This document shows positions 46,085-57,101 of a stretch of 64,000 nt of DNA, piece after piece (the stretch's first letter is position 1; every line of letters begins with the position of its first letter). Under the pieces are notes generated by a model that was not told where the DNA came from, did no database searches, and was given only the letters and a program-made list of their open reading frames with translations. The stretch is taken from assembly GCA_007922225.1 (NCBI GenBank), contig ML680055.1, positions 4,341,655 through 4,405,654 of the forward strand, given 5' to 3'. This DNA is from Emydura subglobosa. Lineage: Eukaryota > Chordata > Testudines > Chelidae. The translations under genes and the position numbers were made by a program.

Positions 46085-46367
46085 TACTGCCAACCCTAAG
46101 CGTTCAAAGCTGAGGCCACCAGAATCACAAGATCGCCTTAAAAGCATGAGACTTGTACAAATAACAAAGATGGAGTTTGTTTTATTTGCCTTCTGGGTTG
46201 TGAATCTTTGGGGGTCAGATTTTCAAGTAAGAATAGGAACTTTATTTTTATTTTTTAAGGAAAGCTGAGAGTTCCAATGAATCCCATGATTCTAAGAGCT
46301 GGGGCTTTAATGAAAACCCCCAAATAGCGTGAGACGCACAGTAAAATGGCAAGAGACGGCAACTCTA
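46085..46367. mobile_element. Dispersed repeat with TGCCAACCCT/GGCAACTCT ends
   Basis: It opens 'tactgccaaccctaagcg' and closes 'gagacggcaactctagg', giving short inverted ends. Inside, 'catgagacttgtacaaataac', 'tttatttgccttctgggttgtgaatctttgggg' and 'agagctggggctttaatgaaaac' occur in an order I recall from turtle genomes. Its 3' third matches 38152-38286. Confidence 0.7.
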
Positions 46368-46649
46368 GGGAGGACAGCCAGCAGAGTATATCTAGAGGGA
46401 GCTATCCATGTTAAATCTCTGGAGCAGTTTTGTAAATGTGGCAATCCTCCTAGGAAGGGTGTGGGACATTTGTTCCTCCCCAGACACTGTTACCAATTTA
46501 TGAGCATGTTGCAATGGTCTAGCTTTGAGTGTGTGCAAGAGATGCTATAATCCATTGATGACCTTTTAGACAGAATATCCTACTCCTGCAATGTAACGGA
46601 CAGCTCCTTAATACACAGTGCAGCTGATTGGAAGGCTCAGGTTAGTTAC

Positions 46650-47045
46650 ATTTAGAACGTGTTGAAAAATGCTAAATATTTTTCATAGGATTTTTTCTGT
46701 TTGGGGTTTTTTGTTTTGTTTTTTAAATTTCTAACCGTTTTTTTGGTCAGAGTTGGGTTTGGGTTTGGGTTTGGTTTTACGAGAAACCAAAACCTGACAT
46801 TTTTCAGCTCCGAGACAGCATTTTGGGCCCACAATTTCAGTTTGCCACACCCAAAAGCTGAACAGTCTGAGCTAAAATATGGAACGCATGAGCGGTTTTA
46901 CTGCAAACGTTCATTTTTCGCTTTGCCAGAGGAAAACCTGAAAAAAATCCAGCTCAAATGAAATCTTTCCGCAAAAAAAAAAAAAAGTTCCTTTCCGTTA
47001 AAAAAGTTGCTTTTCATTAAAAAAACAGTTTCAGTGGAGAAAAGT
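46650..47045. repeat. AT-rich stretch, probable diverged MITE
   Basis: The composition and 'gttgaaaaatgctaaatatttttc', 'tttccgcaaaaaaaa' and 'cagtttcagtggag' blocks resemble the interior of the AGAGCTGG family, but I cannot find its ends. A short GGGTTT tandem (about 4 units, 46753-46775) lies inside. Confidence 0.35.
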
Positions 47046-47237
47046 GTCACACTGTTCCATGCCCAGGGGCTCAGTCTTGGCCCTGGCTTTAGGCTGCCTC
47101 CATCTCCAGCAGTGATAAAGGTTCAGGGGCTGAGGACTTCTCCAGTGCCCTGGGCTTGATTCACCATTGACATCAGTACAATTGAAGTGCAAAGGGGTAA
47201 AACGCTGTCCTCCTGATCTGGCCATGTTGTTCACTTA

Positions 47238-47467
47238 GGGCTTGTCTACACATACAGAGTTGCACCGGTGCAGCTGCACCTCTGTAGCGCTTAGTGAAGA
47301 CACAATCTGCGCTGATGGGAGAGCTTCTCCCGTTGACATGAGGCCTCCGTCTCCCTGAGAGGCAGTAGCTGTGTCCCACCCTGCCTCGCTCACGGAAGGG
47401 GATTTTCCACACCCCTGGGTGATGTAGTTATACTGAACAACGGATGTCTGTAGTGTAGACCAGGGCT
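47238..47467. mobile_element. Palindromic MITE, 'GTCTACAC' family, complete copy
   Basis: It starts gggcttgtctacacatacag and ends tgtagtgtagaccagggct. The ends are inverted repeats, and the 230-bp interior has 'gcaccggtgcagctgcacc' near the left end, itself self-complementary. Non-coding. Confidence 0.8.
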
Positions 47468-47747
47468 CAGTGCGCACAGGGGTCAGTGACAGCCCAAGGT
47501 GGAAGGGTGTCAGATCGGGCTTCTTGCATTATCGGTTATGAACGTGCAAAGCAAGTCCCAAGTGGGTATAAAATGCTACTGCATCTAACGCGATGTGACA
47601 CCCGCTTTCCCAGGAGCAGGGCCATGAAGGATTATATCCTGGCTCACTAGAGGGTGGGGTCGCACCCCAAACTGGGCCTTTGCTCTTTGAACCTCTGTTT
47701 GGACGATGAAAACCATTTGTTCGTTTGCTGACAGCTAGCGCACAGCA

Positions 47748-47892
47748 AGGGTCTGTCTACACTGCAGTCAGAGATCCGCGACAGGGCAGCCTTGGATGGG
47801 TGCCCGGGGTCTGGAACCCAGCAACGGCGGAGGGTCTCGGAGCCTAGACTCCAGCCCGAGCAGGAACATCTACACTGCTATTTTTAGCCCTT
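47748..47892. mobile_element. Partial MITE, 'GTCTACAC' family
   Basis: It opens agggtctgtctacactgcag and contains 'ctccagcccgagcaggaacatctacactgc', the centre of the GC-rich subfamily also seen at 37147-37479. The right half is cut short. Confidence 0.65.
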
Positions 47893-49899
47893 AGAGAGAC
47901 TTACTTTGTTGCTGGACCAGCAGCCCATGAGACTCTATACCTGACTCTATTATACCCAAGCTCCTTAAAAATGCCCAGGCTCTTGTGCTCCCAGCAGCTC
48001 CCTTTGCAAATGGCTTGTCGAGCGCCAAACGCAGATTCAAGAGAGGCTCTCAGGAAGGGTCTGCAGGCTCTGGTGACAGCATCGGGCAAAGACCTGAGCT
48101 AGAAAGTGCTCCCAGGCTCCAGCAAGTGTCTCCTCAGGCAGTGCCAGGAATCGGTGCACGCCGGCAGCGTCAGCTCCTGTGTTTTAGAGCCACCTGGATC
48201 GCCTGCAGGGCTCAGCTACCAGGCTGTCGAAGAAGGAACCACGACCGCTTCAGGTAGGTTTACCGGCCTTCGTAATGCATGTGCATCAGTGGATAAAGGC
48301 GCTGGCTGGACAGGAGGCGTGGGGTGACAAACAGAGTGCCCCCTGGTTTAAAAAAGTGACTGGCAACGCGCTAGGAACTCAGGGCGGCAGGCCACATCGA
48401 CCCTGAGGGACTTAACCCATCCCAAGCTCTCTAGCAATGCAGCTGCAGTGCCAGTCCCCCTGTGAGTCCAGGTCCTCCTTTCAAGGGGATGAAAACGCTC
48501 ATGAAACACCGTCACCGGTGCTCAAGGCAAACGTGCAAACAAGCGACGTCTGGTTACGCACTTAGCACAGAGAGAAGAGTCCAAACTCCAGAGGATTAAG
48601 CTCTGAGCCCTCACCAAGCCCTAGCGCTTCCCAGCATGCACTGAGACGCTGCGATTTTTTAGTGTCTGTGGCATGTCAGGCCCCCAGAGTGTCTTGCCGG
48701 GGGATGCGTTCCCAAGAGCGAAGCTGCGAGGTGCTCCAGTTCTGTCTCGTGTATGCGATAAGCATAACAAAGCCAGGCATTAAAGTGTCAGCTCAGCTTC
48801 TGGTTATCACGCAACCCCACCTCACTCTTGCTGGGCCTGGGTTGAAGAGAATTAAGGAGCAATCTAGTGTTGGAGCTGTGGCTACCCGGGAAAGATGGGC
48901 CAAAACCAGAGCCCCAGACCCAGACAAGCCGAAACTTCAGGAAAGTCCTGAGGTTCAGGCTCGTTTTAATATTCGTTCTACAAGGACACTGGGGTGGGAA
49001 GCAATATTCCCTCCAGAGAGGCACACAAGGCAAAGGCCACCAGAAGCTTTGCTGGTGTTGTGGTAGATGGAACACATCCCTGGGCGTTAGGACCAGCGGG
49101 GCCTGCATCGGTGGCGGTGCCATCTTTCCGATGAGGTGTGAAACCTCCATTAAAGATCCCACAAGAATTGGGGTGTTACGGTTGGTGTCCCAGCCAAATT
49201 CCAGTGCAGGCGATTCCCTAACGCCCCCTCCGGTTTTGGTTACCTTTGAGATTCTTCTTCACTCCAGGCCTGATCCTCCACTCACTTATCCTGGAGCTGA
49301 TCGGGAGTTGCTCCTTTACCGTGAACGCAGTTACACAGGGCAAAACTAAATACATATGAGACGTGACCTCAGTCCGTAGCATTGCCGTGTGCTGTTTAAC
49401 AGCCGCCACATTTCACTGCAGTGGGGTTGTGAGCGCTGCAGATCCTCTCCTCCAATGGAAGTGAGTACAATCAGTGACTCCTCGAGTTCCACTACCTACC
49501 CCACAGGGGTGCTGTAATTAGAGCTGATTCATTAATTGGAAGTGCTAGTTAATGTGTGTAAAGTCATGTGGAAGAAATATTATGTGATCGCATAATTAAA
49601 GGCATGCGCACAAGGGGCTGAATTGAGGTAGCAGAGGCACTTTATTTACAGGCAATATAACCTGTTATGTTGTTATGTTATTTGTGAGGTGTCTCCCAAT
49701 TTCCACTGCAGTAGCTGCTGATTCTGCATTCACAGCGAGTCTGTCACAATATTGCAAACTGCACTGTGCGAAGGTGTTCATTTTCATGCCTTCTTCATGG
49801 TGCGTCTCAAAGCTCCATATCTTTCGGTCAGACAGCCGCCCCACCCTCCTCATTTGATTTCCCCCTTTATAACACACTCATTCCATGAATCTTTTTCAC

Positions 49900-50233
49900 T
49901 AGAAAAAGTCAGAAGATGGGTGGGTGGGCTCCCCCATGCAAAATTAGACTTTTTCTCAGAAAACCTGAAAACCAACCAAAAATGTGTCTGAAAACCAAAC
50001 ATCTGCATGCTATCCCCATCCGTTTTCTGACAAAAACCCAATGTTTTTTGGTCAAATACTTGGGGGGAAAAAGTCAGTTTGAGTCAATACATTTCACTTT
50101 CCAAGTGTCTTGTTGTCAGTGAAAAATCAAACGTTTTCAAGGAAAGCAGACACTTCCTGCTAGAATTTTCATTTCACGGAAAACCCCCTTTTCCACAGAA
50201 AATGATTTGACGGCAAAAATTTGCCCAGCCCTA
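49900..50233. mobile_element. AT-rich hAT-like MITE, 'AGAGCTGG' family
   Basis: The right end 'ggcaaaaatttgcccagcccta' is a clear family end (reverse complement tagggctgggcaaatttt). The body is AT-rich and the left end could not be fixed. Confidence 0.55.
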
Positions 50234-50554
50234 CGTTTCAGTGATGCTCTCTGTGGGATATTTAACTGGTCAGGGAAAATACGCTGGGGCCGGAAACACG
50301 TTAATGAACATACTGTAAATAACGTGGTCTTAAAGACGACTTTGCACCGGGTCTAGGCAGAGGAAGCCACATCTAATAACATGTTAAATGAGCATGGCCA
50401 GTTCTAGGAGGTAGCGTAGGGTTGACCATGCCTAGCTAATGTGTCTTATTTTGTATTGAAACATGTCTTATTTTCCCATGATGTGTGAGATTTGCCCTAC
50501 TGGGTGTATAAACTGACATCCTCTGCGTTATCTGTACCTGAACTGCTTTGTGTA

Positions 50555-50655
50555 TCTTAGATTGTAAGCGCCACAGGGCTACGACCATCTCTCCCCCTGT
50601 GTCAGTTCAGGCACTGGGAGTGCTTTGAGATCTCAATAAATGATCATAGAAGAAT
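50555..50655 (-). mobile_element. L2-tail/SINE repeat
   Basis: 'agattgtaagcgccacagggctacgaccatctc' and 'gcactgggagtgctttgagatctcaataaatgatc' are landmarks of the same L2-tail family, in the orientation of 10585-10705. Confidence 0.6.
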
Positions 50656-51239
50656 CCCAGTTTTCTGGCTTTACCATTTGTAGAAGACACACGGATCCTC
50701 TGCAGAGATCTCTGCTGACCAAACACTCAGGCTGAGATTTACAAAGGACTGCATGTCCATGGGAAGGGGGTGCCTAACTCCCCTAGGATCATTTGAAAAT
50801 TCAAGTCTCATGTGCCAAGCTTCTACTTTAATTAACGCGCTCTGAGCCCAGTGGAAAATCACATTGCTCCAATGAGAGCTCATGGGGTTGTGAGATTAGT
50901 AGTTATTCTTGTCCGTCATTCAGCCCCGTGCAGAACGCCAGCAGAAAGCTTATGCTCCTTGATCTTAAGTTAGATTTTCTTGTGCTGGCTCTGCGCAGAG
51001 GTGAATTTGACCCTAACTGCTGAATTTTTCCCCAAAAGGATATAAAAAAACGCTAGCTGTCCCGTTATCAGTCTGTGCCAGTTTTGTCATGGCCCATCGC
51101 CGCAGCAGCTGGGCATCAAGACATTGATGTAAAGAGTGCATGTCAATAATTTAAGGTAAAATACACTATAGGAATGTTATAATTATCCAAAAATCGAATG
51201 TTAGAAACCCAGGAAATTGCCAGTTAAGGTGAAATTTAA

Positions 51240-51315
51240 TAGAAATCCATTGTGCATGGTGCTGTACAAACACAGAGGAGAGCTGATCTCTGCCCTCAGT
51301 GGCTTTACAGCCTAA
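51240..51315 (+). mobile_element. L2-tail/SINE repeat fragment
   Basis: 'tgtgcatggtgctgtacaaacacagaggag...tctctgccctcagtggctttacagcctaaa' matches the core of the copies at 27890 and 42440. It is cut on the right by the hAT-like element at 51318. Confidence 0.7.
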
Positions 51316-51317
51316 AC

Positions 51318-51613
51318 CAGTGTTTCTCCATTTTGTGGGCGACAAGCCCGAGGGAGGGGTGGTGACAAAAGGCAATCAGTCAAGTCATTAAAAATTGTAT
51401 TAAAACAAAGAAAAATTCTCTCTCTCACTGCCTGCGCACCGTTCCCCTTCAAGGTTAACTGTTCTCTGTCAGCCTCTCGAAACACACACAAATCAATTAT
51501 GGTGGCTTAGCGTTGTTAGCATAAACAAAAGATCAAATAAAATGTCAGAGGGTTGCAATAAACGTCTGACTTTGAACAAAGGGTTGCCAACCTGGAGTGT
51601 TTGAGAAACACTG
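51318..51613. mobile_element. hAT-like non-autonomous element with 8-bp target duplication
   Basis: The left end CAGTGTTTCTCCATTTTGTG and the right end, reverse complement CAGTGTTTCTCAAACACTCC, are inverted repeats of hAT type. Flanking octamers GCCTAAAC (51310-51317) and GGCTAAAG (51614-51621) agree at 6 of 8. It has inserted at the end of the L2-tail/SINE copy at 51240-51315. There is no transposase frame. Confidence 0.75.
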
Positions 51614-52521
51614 GGCTAAAGAAATTACTGTGTGAGTAGGGCTTTATTCATTATTATTAGGATTTAATCTCTCCAGGGAAGGACCCCAGAGCAGTTTTTT
51701 TAGAGCTGCTCTTACAGGAAAGCTATTTGCAATGAAGTGGGCCAGGTATTTTGCTCAAAACAGAGCCTGGTTCAAGCTCATTCGAATTTCTGGTGCAGAG
51801 CATAGATCTGAATGTTGCCAGTGGGACCTTTTCAGCCCTGACTCTTTATTAGGGAAAAATCACTGCCGTTTTAAAAGCCTCTTTCCAATTAAGAGGCAAT
51901 GCTTTTCCAACCATCTCCACAGCAGCCACTTGAATGGAATTGTATGTAGAGCTTATTATGACAATGGCACCAAGGGTGTTCATTTGAATTGCCACTCTTT
52001 GCATGGAGGAAGCCACTTAAACGTTGATCCTGAGTCCTTCAGAGATTGTAGAGGCCGGTCTGCCCTCTGAGAGCCATAATTCAGAGGCACCATTTGCTAT
52101 GAGCCCACAGGGGCAGCTGCCGCCCCAGACCTTTGTTCCCCCCTTCAGACTTTTCATAGGTAAATAGGCTTCACTTTTTGACCCCCACCCAGAGTTGTCA
52201 AGATATAATGTAGAGAATCACAGATAATGGTTGTTCTCTGTGCAGACCCAACTTTACACCTGCCCCAGGTTTTCTGAGATGATGCCCTTTTAATACATGG
52301 GCCACCGGTTGGTACATGGCAAAGGGGCTTGGCAGAGCAAATAAGGCACCAAGGAGCGCATTAGCCTGTGCTACAGGAAGGTAGAAAAGCAAAAAGTGGG
52401 AGACGAGACGGGAGAACAGAGTCTGGGGCTCAGGATCAAAACATAGGCCAGTGAGAATTTATCTACGGTCCTTATCGGGCCCTAACTGCAGTAGCATGGA
52501 AGCGCCTCACAGAAGAATAAC

Positions 52522-52619
52522 GGTTTTATAGTTTACTGCAGAAAAATATCATTTCTGACCAAATCCCATTTTTGGCAAGAAACTTTCTCAGCAAAAAAAA
52601 TTTTTTTTTAGCAGCTCTA
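52522..52619. mobile_element. AT-rich MITE fragment, 'AGAGCTGG' family
   Basis: It ends 'tttttttagcagctcta', the family end in reverse complement, after an AT-rich body with 'ctcagcaaaaaaaatttt'. Only about 100 bp is kept. Confidence 0.55.
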
Positions 52620-52743
52620 ATAATACGATATTTAGTTCTTCTTTGAAAGGCTCCATGGGCCACATTTTCAGAATTGCTCAGAGCAAGATTTCAAAGGGCC
52701 CACCACCAGAATTGGGGGCCCAGATTTGCCAAAATGCTTAGCA

Positions 52744-53092
52744 CACTGCAGTTTTCGTGCCATGTCTGACCAGGTTTTCAGAGAAGTTCAGCAAATTTCA
52801 TTGCAAATAGATTTTTTTTAAAGTCAGTTTTGATTTGAATCCAAAAACAATCAATTTTCTGATTTGTTGTTTCTTTTTCCTGTAGGCTTTGAGTTTGTTT
52901 TTTATAAGTATAATAAAAAAAACCCTAAAACCAACAAAATTTTTGTTTTAAATCCAAACAAAATTTGTGTTTTGTCAAAAAAAAATTGGAATAATTGGGA
53001 AAATATAGACATTTTTACAAACGCTTTGATATTATTTGAAGAGCATTTTGTTTCAAAAACCATTCTGATAAAAAAATGTTGACCCAGCCCTG
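52744..53092. mobile_element. AT-rich hAT-like MITE, 'AGAGCTGG' family
   Basis: The right end 'aaaatgttgacccagccctg' is a clear family end. Octamers GCTTAGCA (52736-52743) and GCTTAGCT (53093-53100) flank it and agree at 7 of 8. The left end CACTGCAGTTTTCG is more diverged than usual, so the left boundary depends on the octamer. Confidence 0.6.
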
Positions 53093-53424
53093 GCTTAGCT
53101 ACCTGAGAATGTTATGTGAAGGCAATCTCTTTCCATGTACTTGCTTTATCAGTCATGCACGATTCCATTGGGGAGCTGCTGGAATTTCAATCCATAAAGG
53201 TCAACAACAACATCAGCATTTTTTTCCCCTGCAGTCTTGCACATCTTTCACATGGATACAGAAATCCCAAGCCACGGAACTACATTGGGATTTCAGAGCT
53301 GGGTGATGAAAATGATCAGAAGTCTGGAAAAAATTCTATCTGAACAGAGAGTGAACATATCGGAACCGTTTAGAGTGCAGATGAATAAGAACCATACACC
53401 ACCCCTGTGGCTTACGTAGAGATA

Positions 53425-53451
53425 TAAACGCTGTGTGTACACCAGGCCTAA
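53425..53451. mobile_element. Tiny MITE end
   Basis: 'cgctgtgtgtacaccaggccta' resembles the right end of the GTCTACAC family. Only the end is present. Confidence 0.4.
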
Positions 53452-53529
53452 GAGAGGACATGCTAAAGATAGACAAAATAATGATGGGCTGGAGGTCAGT
53501 CAGATGCTTCCCATTTACCCTGTCTCATA

Positions 53530-53790
53530 AGAATAACACCACTAACTCTTATATAGCACTTTTCAGCAGCAGATCTCAAGGCACTCCATCACCTTTAATG
53601 TATTAGCCTTACAAGCCCCCTGTGAGGTGGGGCGGGGCTATTATCCCCACTGTACAGATGAGGAACTGAGGCACAGAGAGGCTAAGTGACATGCCCAAGG
53701 TCACACACAAGTCAGATGGAGCAGGGATTTGAATCCAGGTCTAAATCTTAGGCTAGTTCCTGAGTTATGATACTCTATAAATTGCTTTTC
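53530..53790 (-). mobile_element. MIR-like SINE, nearly full length
   Basis: On the minus strand all parts are present. The + strand shows 'tatatagcacttttcagcagcagatctcaaggcactc', 'ccctgtgaggtggggcggggctattatcc', 'ctgtacagatgaggaactgaggcacagagaggctaagtgacatgcccaaggtcac' and 'gcagggatttgaatccaggtc'. It is among the best-preserved SINEs of the window. Confidence 0.85.
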
Positions 53791-54202
53791 CAGACCCAAA
53801 TGGAGGGGGACTGAGGCAGCTCACCTAATGGACAGGGAGATATCTCCCAGATGAGGATGCAAAATAGGTGAACGGGGGTGAATTAGCATCTCTAAGGACC
53901 AGGCTGCACAGCTTTACAGACAGCTGTTCTGCATCGCTACCTTCCCAGGACTGCTCGGGATGTGAGGTGGGACATGAAAGTGAGAACTGTTTGGTATGAT
54001 CAAAAAGGAAACAGAACAGCTGAGTAGCCACCTCTGGGTCGGGATATTTTGATAAACCAAGCATATCAAAAGACCTGGGGCTTCAAAAGCAGGTGCTGGG
54101 AGACTAGAAACAACAAGATAAGGGGAAACTGACTGGTCTTCTCTTTCTTCCCTCCCATCCCATACCATGATACCCAGGGTGACTCTGTGAAAAAACAGCC
54201 CG

Positions 54203-54345
54203 TGAATTTAGAGCAAGTCAAAGAAAATGCTTCCTCACACAGCAGGTGACCAACCTGTGGGACTCCGTGCCTCAACAGGTCGCTGAGTCAAACACTGCAG
54301 CTGAAGCTGGGTAGTTGCATGACCGATAATAACAACCGTGGTTTG
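54203..54345 (+). mobile_element. L3/CR1-like LINE 3' fragment
   Basis: 'cctcacacagcaggtgaccaacctgtgggactccgtgcctcaacaggtcgctgagtcaaacactgcagctgaag' follows the end of an L3/CR1 ORF2 ('QVTNLWDSVPQQVAESNTAAE'-like, a common LINE C-terminal pattern). It is short and frame-degenerate. Confidence 0.6.
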
Positions 54346-54859
54346 GCATTTTTAGTGTCACAAGTTGGTGCAGGTGTTGATTACTGCCGACAGCTGGGAG
54401 GAATCCTTACCCCCGTGCTCAGTATGGGATGATTCCCCGGAGCTAGCACCTTCGTCTGATGCACCAGGCAGTAGCCACAGGTAGAGTCGGGATACCAAAC
54501 TTCCGGACAGCTTGGCTAGGAACACATTAGGCCCCAGGCTGAGCCTCAGCTGCATTGGCGAACGCAAACACAGGGTGGAGGCTCCCGCAAATCAGTGATG
54601 CTGGCCGTCGTGTGTGGTCAGCAGGCACCGCAGGCCGCTGAGCTGGAGGAGATTCAGCAGGACCCTGGTCACCGTCTTTCTCTGCTGAGTCTGCTGGCAG
54701 AGCTCCCGCCCAGGGGGAAGGTCAGTCCCTCTGCACTCAGCAGAAGGTGCCAACATCCCATCACGGAGCCCTGAGGTGGGCAGCGTGGGTGGTTTTTGTG
54801 GGCACGTCTATACCTATGCTGTAGGGGTCTCTGCTGACCCCTGCTATGTAACAACTGTC

Positions 54860-55114
54860 ATCGGGGATCTCAAGGGATCAACGGAAGTGATTATTTCCCT
54901 CTATTCGACACTGGTGAGGCCGCATTTGGAGTATTGTGTCCCGTTTTCGGCCCCTCATTACAAAAAGGATGTGGACAAGTTGGAGAGAGTGCAGCGGAGG
55001 GCAACAAAAATGATGAGGGGGCTGGAGCGCAAGACTTATGAGGAGAGGCTGAGGGAACTAGGCTTGTTTAGTCTGCAGAAGAGCAGAGTGAAGGGGGATT
55101 TGGTAGCAGCCTTC
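54860..55114 (+). mobile_element. CR1 LINE internal fragment
   Basis: The + frame reads [19 protein letters not shown], then [16 protein letters not shown] and [17 protein letters not shown]. It is nearly identical to the minus-strand CR1 at 7609-8200 over this stretch. Unlike usual CR1 copies it lacks the 3' tail, so the downstream side was lost by deletion or rearrangement. A MITE-like 'gggcacgtctatacctatgctg' lies just upstream at 54802. Confidence 0.93.
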
Positions 55115-55829
55115 CCACCCCAAAGCAGAGCAAGAGACCAGGGCTGGGGATCAAAGGCGGCTTCCCCCCGCTAACCAGGCTGTCATTGCTGCACTGGCTG
55201 GGCGATCAACGCCCTCTGGGCTGCTCCAGGCAAACCTGCGGGCTGTGAATTAGATTCATTTTCCATCACGCGCAGGCCGGCTCAGCGCGCCTTCCCGGCT
55301 TTCCCTGGGCTCCTGCAGCCCCCAGAGTGGCTCTCCTCCCATCCCTGCAATGCACCTTAGACCTGCCCCAGGGCTGGTCCGGATGGCGACGCAGACGCAA
55401 AAGGCTCCATAATTCCTTCCAACCCCCCTCCCCCGAGCCATCTGTCCCCACTGCTGTCAGAACTTAGACATCAACTGATCTGCCGCTGGTCACAGCATCG
55501 GTTTGGCTGCTCTGCCTCAGGTCCACCTCTGGGAAGCCCCGTCGCCCGCCAACAGCAATCCCCAGAAAGACAGGTGCTCTGATCACTCTCTGTACGCCGG
55601 CCCCGCTGATGGGGCCAGCTCCGGCGGCGGCATTGGTTTACGGGGTTCGTTTATTGCATTAAACTCTGGAGAGACACAGGATCTGGCTGATCACAAAACC
55701 GCAGGGTCACGGTTGGGGAGCCGGCCTCTTGGCAGAATTGGGATCTGAACCCCCAGACATATACCCACTGCAAGTTGGGTTCAGGGTCCTAGTTCATTCT
55801 GAATAGTGGCGGATCTCTGACCCCGGGAA

Positions 55830-56010
55830 GAAGGATGAGCCAGTGAGTAGGACACTTGCCTCAGACAGGGCAGCTTCCACGTCAAGTCCCTGCTCTGCCA
55901 CAGATACCCCATCTCACATGGGGACTTCAAAGGAAGTCCCTTTGTCTCTCAGCCTCGGTTTCCCCATCTGTCCAATGTCCTCCCTCTCCGTATCGACAGG
56001 CTGGGGAGAT
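55830..56010 (+). mobile_element. MIR-like SINE
   Basis: 'ccagtgagtaggacacttgcctcagacagggcagcttccacgtcaagtccctgctctgccac' is a tRNA-like head, and 'tttgtctctcagcctcggtttccccatctgtccaatgt' the post-core of a MIR-type SINE on the + strand. Confidence 0.7.
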
Positions 56011-56639
56011 GTTAAGTGGTAGAAAAGTGAGGGGAGAGCGTCTTGACTCAGACAGTCACCTCTCCCCAGTAGATACTGCAGACTGACAGCCTCCAGCGTG
56101 CCTGTACTGTCTGCCAGGCCCTGCCTCAACTCCTGCTAGTTGATAATTCTCCCCTGAGATCTGTCAGGTTTTAATTCATTTCATCTGGGCCCACATTCAT
56201 TGGGTACAGTGCTAATTCTTTAATCGAAAGTCGTGAGGTTCGATGTCAAACACCTTATGGAGATGTAAGGATATTATTTCAACACAGCTGCCTTTATCAA
56301 CCGCGCTTGGAAACTTGTCGCAGAACAATAGTAAGTCTGTATGACAAGATTTAAATTCCACGAAAAGTATTTTGGCTGGTATTAATGATATTTCCATCTT
56401 CCTTTCACTCTGCATTGTTAGAGCATCATATCAACCATTCCATTATGATGCCCGGGGTCCCTGGCAAGCTGCGCAAACATTTAGTTATTCAAGTCATCTT
56501 GTTTACCCTTTATAAACATTCTGCCACATCCAGTGGCTAATGACTTCTCACTTTTCAATGCCACGTCACTGTGAAAACCTCACACCACTCAGCTCACCTG
56601 TGATGAAGGCAGGCGATAAGCCCCAAATAACTGATGGGC

Positions 56640-56715
56640 CAAATGGAGGCACAGAGCAGTTTAATGGAATCTGCCCAAGGTCACGCAGCAATTCAGAATT
56701 ACCACCACAATTACT
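56640..56715 (-). mobile_element. MIR-like SINE fragment
   Basis: 'ggaggcacagagcagtttaatggaatctgcccaaggtcacgcagcaattcagaatta' is the reversed core of a MIR-type SINE. Confidence 0.6.
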
Positions 56716-56860
56716 TCCCAAGGAATGGGTAACTTAAGGTTAAGATTGCTACAGCAACATAAACATTAGCAAAAATTAATGGAGTTACAATTAAAAACAC
56801 CTTCCCACTAAAAAGTATGAAATTGTTCCCAAAACTCTGAACACTCTTACAATTCATACA

Positions 56861-57101
56861 CAGAGCTGTTGGGAAGTGATTTTTTTCCTGCGATAAGTTT
56901 TTGAGGAAAACAACTCTTCTTTCACCAAATTTTTTCTTTAATCTGGATTTTCTTCAAAAAATGGAAAACTCGACAAACAAATAAAATGTCCATTTTTTAG
57001 GCTTTTTCAATGAAAACGGAATTTGTTCACAAACATTTGCATTTTGTCAAAAATCCGAGTTTTGGTCAATTTTTTTTTTTTTTTTTTTTTGGCCAGCTTT
57101 A
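56861..57101. mobile_element. AT-rich hAT-like MITE with 8-bp target duplication
   Basis: The left end CAGAGCTGTTGGGAAG and the right end TTTTTGGCCAGCTTTA are inverted versions of the family end. Octamers TTCATACA (56853-56860) and TTCGTACA (57102-57109) flank it and agree at 7 of 8. The interior ends in a T run of about 20 bases. Confidence 0.75.

Noticed and set aside
46753..46775. GGGTTT tandem as interstitial telomere sequence
   Set aside because: Only about four imperfect units, and the unit is GGGTTT rather than TTAGGG. It fits the T/G-rich body of a diverged repeat.
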